A stretch of DNA of 64,000 nucleotides from Isoetes taiwanensis. Lineage: Eukaryota; Streptophyta; Lycopodiopsida; Isoetales; Isoetaceae. Position numbers and translations under genes: made by a program. Location: assembly GCA_021234155.1 (NCBI GenBank), contig JAJEKV010000049.1, forward strand, positions 6,793,427-6,857,426, in the 5' to 3' direction. Of the stretch, positions 59,366 through 64,000 are shown in pieces. Position 1 is the stretch's first letter. Each line of letters starts with the position of its first letter. Below the pieces are notes generated by a model that ran no database searches, was not told the DNA's origin, and saw only the letters and a list, made by a program, of their open reading frames with translations.

Positions 59366-62300
59366 CTAGAAAAAGTTAGTGCTTACGGAAAGATCACGTA
59401 AATTTGCTAAAATTTGTGACCTCGTTGAACCAATCTGACGGGCAACCACCATTTGTTGGCTCATTGGCAAATCTTCATAGCTGCAAATTTTTGCATGACA
59501 AAATACAGTTATTAAAAAAAAGAACTGGAAATTTGAAAAAGAGAATGTGTGGCTGATTTTATACTGTGCAAGTAGCTCGCAATCGACAATTGTGTCAGGC
59601 CCTGGACGATGAGATGCACCATCAGATCGAAACTGCCTAAATGCCCGTGGGTTTAACCCAGCAATGTGTCCCACTGCATCTATAAGCTTGGGTTGCAAAG
59701 TCTTTAGTCTTCGAAATGTCAATTCATCTACAGGTGCAACATACCCAATGCCTCCATCTAAGGTGCCGAAGTACAAGGCAAATCTATTGGAACGTGGCGT
59801 TGGAGATGTTGGCAGCATTTGCAGTCTCAAGAACTTAGTGATATGTGCTCCTACATGAAATTCGGCTTTGGATAGTAACTTCTGACCCTTCCAACTTTCC
59901 ACACTCTTAGGCGCGTATGAAAATATCTGCAAAAAAAGAAACCCCAGTAGACGCTTATGGAGATAAATACTTCTGATAGGAGTTACTTCATAATACAATC
60001 AAAGAATGGCATCCATCATAATTACTACTTTTACCTGAATATTTTTCCTACTATCAGACACCATCAGACTGAGAATGCTGCCATCAATCATGAACTCTGT
60101 GGCATAACAATCTAAGGCTCCAAAGTCTTTTGCAAGCAGAACGAGCTGTGCACCCTCTTCCTTCCAGCACAAAAAGTATACACTTTTATGTATATCACCA
60201 AATAAGACAAAATTCTTCACCTGAAACAGCATGACCATTAAATAGATGAGGTGACAAAGCCTTTGCAACACTCCAGATAGACAATCTTACAATGTTTAAG
60301 CTGACAACATAGAGTGGTGCATCGAAAAACGCAGTTCCATTCAGTTCTGATCCGTTCCAGGTGTGAAGAATTATTTTAGGACCAATTGCCACCAGAAGAT
60401 GTCCCTGAAGTGATGCAATCGCTGATATTGCTCCCTTGAGTTCCTTCGAATACACTTCTCTTACCCACGAATTGGCATCATTGGGGTCGGGACCCAGTGA
60501 CAAAAGAATAATTCGACCTCGTATAGCTACATCCTCTCCCTGTGCAAAAGCTGTCCCAATAGCCAGTAAATTTTGGGTCTGATCCGTTGAGAGATTCTGT
60601 AATAAGAAACAGGGTTTTGTCAATAACTATAATGTAATGACTTTCTCTGGAGGGTCAGAAGAGACAAGTATTTACCTTGACATTAACAATTCTTACGGTA
60701 AGCGCATTTTCCATGGTCTGCATCTTTAATTTTCCCTTTGTTTCCCATGCAACCCCCTGCTTTGCCGGTCGAAGTACTCGAACCTCATACTCATCCACCA
60801 TAACCAACTTATTTCCATCCTCCCCATTACAGTGATCTGTTTGTTCAGCTTGATTTCCTGGCTGGTCCAGTGAAGGCAAGACCACAGAAGCTGGTATAGA
60901 CACCTGCAAACAAATTTGCTATAGATGAAAAGCATCAAATCACAAGATTAAAGATTTCAGACTTACCTTAAAGGAGACAATAAGAGCATAGAGATTCATG
61001 TCGGAATGGTAAGTAATTTGATGAGGTGTCCCACGCAGAGGAATCTGTAATGGGGATTATTAACAAACTTAGAAGTTAGTCCTATAAATGACTAATAAAT
61101 TCAACTCAACAGCACTCAAAAGACCAATAGAATTTAAGGCCATATTCTTCTTTATCATTCTTCAAGGGTATCCATTTCAACTCGATAAATCCCAATATGA
61201 ACTGCAGAGCAGTCCAAATGTTCATCATGCAGCAGCTGGAAGTGGAATCTTTGTATTTACAGTGGAATACTTCCTGAGCTCAAATACACAATGACCAAAC
61301 TATATGCAGGTTTAGCAACTTGCCTTTTGCACAGGCCAGTGGCAGTCATAATTGAGAAGCGACGGGAGCTGACATATTTTAAGCAACCCCTATAACAAGA
61401 ACAGTATCGGTAAGTATATTAAAGAAACATGATACCACCACATACAGCATATTTCCAAAACCTTTTATACCTGGTCCGTAATATATATAAGGCCATGCTG
61501 GCAGTTTATATTATGTAAAGCCGTGAATGCTAAAGCCCTCCCATCAACCACCTAGAATTCCATGTAGAGATTGTGTCAACAAAGAAGGATCGCAACCATA
61601 AAGCAACAGCAAATCATAAACCATGCAACCATGCTGTCATGCTTGTGCTGTAACAAACAAGTTGAATCCGTATAACCAGCTTTTGCACAAGCATGTCAGC
61701 AACACGAAGAGGCACTTCTATCAAACATGGCAAGCCAATCAAGTATGGATTTTAGGTATTTGGCTGCCGGCAACTTCAGATTCAACCCCCAAGGTGAGGA
61801 CATGGTGGACTAAGGCGAATGTGGCTCGCCTCCAACTGCATAAAATCAAATGGGATTCTCTCGCAGCCTTTGGGCTCCCAGTCAGCAAACAAATGCTTGA
61901 TGTTGGCGTACAAGTTGTAATTTGGCCGGACAGCAGATGCCATGGGGTGAAATCAAATGCCAAGGAATCCCAGGACCTCACAACATGCCTCTAATTATCC
62001 TGTGAGCTAACACATTATTCTGAAGACGTTATCATGATGCAGAGAATTTGCAACATCCAGAACATTTTGTCCTAAAATAAGCTCCAACCATTTACTTTTG
62101 CTATAACAAGCTACAAAAGCTATTTCAAAAATCAGTTCCCACAAAATGATTCTCTCCATTTTCTATTCTTAAGACTGTCTTGGGGTGCACAGTAAACCTG
62201 AACACAGGGATTCTCACCTAGCTGCGAGATGAATGCAGGTGAAATATACATAATTATACAGAATCAAACAAGACACACCTGTGGGTGAGCCCGTATCCGT

Positions 62301-64000
62301 TCTCTGAAAATCATTAACCATACAGGTCTTGCACCAGTGAGAAAGACACCTTGTGTACCTCCAACATTTTTAAAAGGAATAATCTTTGGGGGCACCATAC
62401 TACCATCCGTTTCTTCTTCAAGAAATAGATCAAGCTGCAGCCTGACAAAATGTAGATTTCTTAATGTTGAATTGTTGTCATTGTCAATCACCATCCCGCT
62501 AACAGAACCATCTTGCATGCTGGAACTACTTTCGGGATGTTCAAAACAAAAGGCCCGATATGCAATTACAGTGCCATCATTTAATATCGCAAAAAGATAA
62601 GGCCGGCTAAATTTTTCACCCCATTTTTCCATGCATAATTCAATAGCTTTCATATGGGTGTTAGATTCATTAACTCCATTAGAATTATCAGTGTCGATGG
62701 AATTGGAGGATGCCACCTTCCCTTTGGTTCCTTTGTCAGATAAAATACGTTTTCCATCTGTAAAATGTTCAACCTTATATACACAAGATACACTTGGGAG
62801 CTCATAAATTTCCAGAATGCCACTTTCCCTGCAGACAATACAGTAAATGTCTCCTTGCTCAAAACCGAATGTTAATCCTCTTTCCAGTGGGTCAGGTACC
62901 CCCAGTGTGTGCCATGGATCACCACTAGTGGTGCGCAACCATGGTTTGGGACCTTTGTCATGATAGAGAGTAGATGCAGTAACTGGATCAGACGCATCAT
63001 TAAGTGCTGAAGGGGAGGATAGTGAGATTGTATATGTTTCAGAATCTGCACGCACACAGTGGCATTAATAGCCTAATTTAAATTTATACAATGCAAGCAT
63101 AGGCAAAAAACCAAATTCAAGAACATGCATACGACTTGCACATGATAAACAACTAAGTCAATGCAGTCACATTTTTGTGCAAGGCAATCATAGAATGTGG
63201 AACAGAGCCACACATGATAAGCAATCAAATTAGTAAGACAGATATAGACATCTCCAAGGTAGGAAATGATCATAAATACTGTGGCCACCAACGAACTTAC
63301 CACCAGTTATTAGCTGAACACTCCCATCTTTCATTTGTAATGTGATGTATGGATCTGCAAATGAAGCAGCAACTACAATGTTTTCTGGTTTGTCGCCAGA
63401 ATTTGTCTCTGTGCCCTGGGAGCCTATCTGCAAATCTTGAGTTTGCATGGCTCCATCAAGCAGTCGTACACCACGAGCGTACACTTGTGCAATTCGACGT
63501 CTGCAAAAGAACAATAAAAGGATAAATAAGAGAAGACTTATAGCTAACCAGAATGAACATAGATTGTCAAAACGTGCGACCTGCTAAAAAGATTTCCTGC
63601 ACAAACTGTCGGCCCCTGTGTATAGTATTCAACAGATTCTGTCACTTCTCCTAATGTTTCACCAGTTTCTAGAACCTGCCATTTCAATGCAAATTTATAT
63701 CAATGAAGCTGAAAACTAAACATACCATTTGGTCACTTTCCGAATTAGGCATGTGAATAGAGAAGCTTACCATTGTCCTTGTTTCTAAGCTGATAATAAG
63801 ATATGCATGGTATTCTTCCTCTTCTAACTTCCTTGTTGCTGTAGACTCCACATTATTAGCACGACCAAGCTTGTAATAGACTGTCCATACGCCTATACAC
63901 CCTGGAAGCTCAACCTGCAATAATTGCACTCTAAAGTTCACATAACTTAAAACCATGAACAAGAGCTAATAAACTGCACCTCTGTTATGAGCTCTGGCCG
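59366..64000 (-). CDS. CPSF160: CPSF160, cleavage and polyadenylation specificity factor subunit 1 (3' part)
   Basis: This large WD-repeat-like scaffold of the pre-mRNA 3'-end cleavage complex acts in the nucleus with CPSF30 and WDR33/FY to recognise the AAUAAA signal. The visible part codes for the last 882 residues of a protein usually about 1,440 long; the 5' exons are off the right edge. Exons: 63,980->64,000; 63,771-63,914; 63,581-63,675; 63,301-63,500; 62,279-63,045; 61,471-61,551; 61,324-61,389; 60,967-61,044; 60,676-60,903; 60,291-60,596; 60,035-60,220; 59,565-59,926; 59,366-59,480. Phases join correctly at every junction. Diagnostic pieces: L-P-G-C-I-G-V-W-T-V-Y, A-D-P-Y-I-T-L, Y-H-D-K-G-P-K-P-W-L-R, G-D-I-H-K-S-V-Y-F-L, N-R-F-A-L-Y-F-G-T-L-D-G, A-F-R-Q-F-R-S and the C-terminal end Q-I-L-A-N-L-R-D-L-S-V-S-T-N-F-F. 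The C-terminal third is the CPSF_A domain. The exon 61,324-61,389 appears to use a GC donor. The frame is intact, so the gene is probably active. Confidence 0.95.
61552..62278. other. Largest intron of CPSF160 in the window, with an antisense open frame
   Basis: This 727-bp intron contrasts with the other introns visible (about 60-280 bp). It contains a 123-codon plus-strand frame (61,623-61,994) with no recognised domain. It may be a remnant of an insertion. Confidence 0.5.

Overview
This is nuclear DNA from a land plant. Two single-copy genes are clearly plant-like, splice sites are canonical, and nearly everything else is decayed retroelement sequence. Two host genes in 64 kb, LINEs of two very different kinds and a DIRS-type recombinase suggest a large, TE-rich genome, perhaps of a seed-free plant; that placement is inference only. 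The host genes are the 3' two thirds of CPSF160 (cleavage and polyadenylation factor 1; minus strand, 59,366 to the right edge, 13 exons) and an intronless CXE-type carboxylesterase (plus strand, 40,725-41,924). Layout: 1-9.9 kb has no recognisable gene. 9.9-33.6 kb is best read as one Ty3/gypsy element (element A, minus strand) opened by later insertions. Its 5' LTR (31,993-33,573) is followed by a tRNA-iMet-type primer site, then broken gag, protease, reverse transcriptase and integrase. The integrase is cut at 25,818 and resumes at 14,602. In that cut sits a second LTR element (element B, 14,603-25,817; LTRs of about 155 bp). Inside B lies an 8.2-kb L1-type LINE (16,440-24,675) with a DUF4283/zinc-knuckle ORF1 and an endonuclease/reverse-transcriptase ORF2. 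Inside ORF2 a (GATA/GACA)n array has grown. A LINE of another family is inserted in A at 27.3-28.0 kb. From 33.6 to 40.6 kb there are several 3' ends of that other LINE family. Its copies end in a conserved block followed by short tandem repeats whose unit differs between copies. One such end is built into the reading frame of the carboxylesterase. From 42.4 to 44.2 kb is a gypsy-like gag fragment, and 44.2-49.5 kb is repeat-bearing intergenic DNA. A 644-bp hAT-like non-autonomous element made of palindromic TTTCGCTTACGCGAAA-type units lies at 49,490-50,133. A decayed DIRS-type tyrosine-recombinase retroelement lies at 52.6-54.8 kb, with a small mRNA-3'-end retrocopy flanked by 17-bp target duplications inside its repeat region. 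Two more copies of the tandem-repeat-tailed LINE (54.9-56.5 and 57.9-59.0 kb) lead up to the CPSF160 3' end. Positions read by eye may be off by a base or two.
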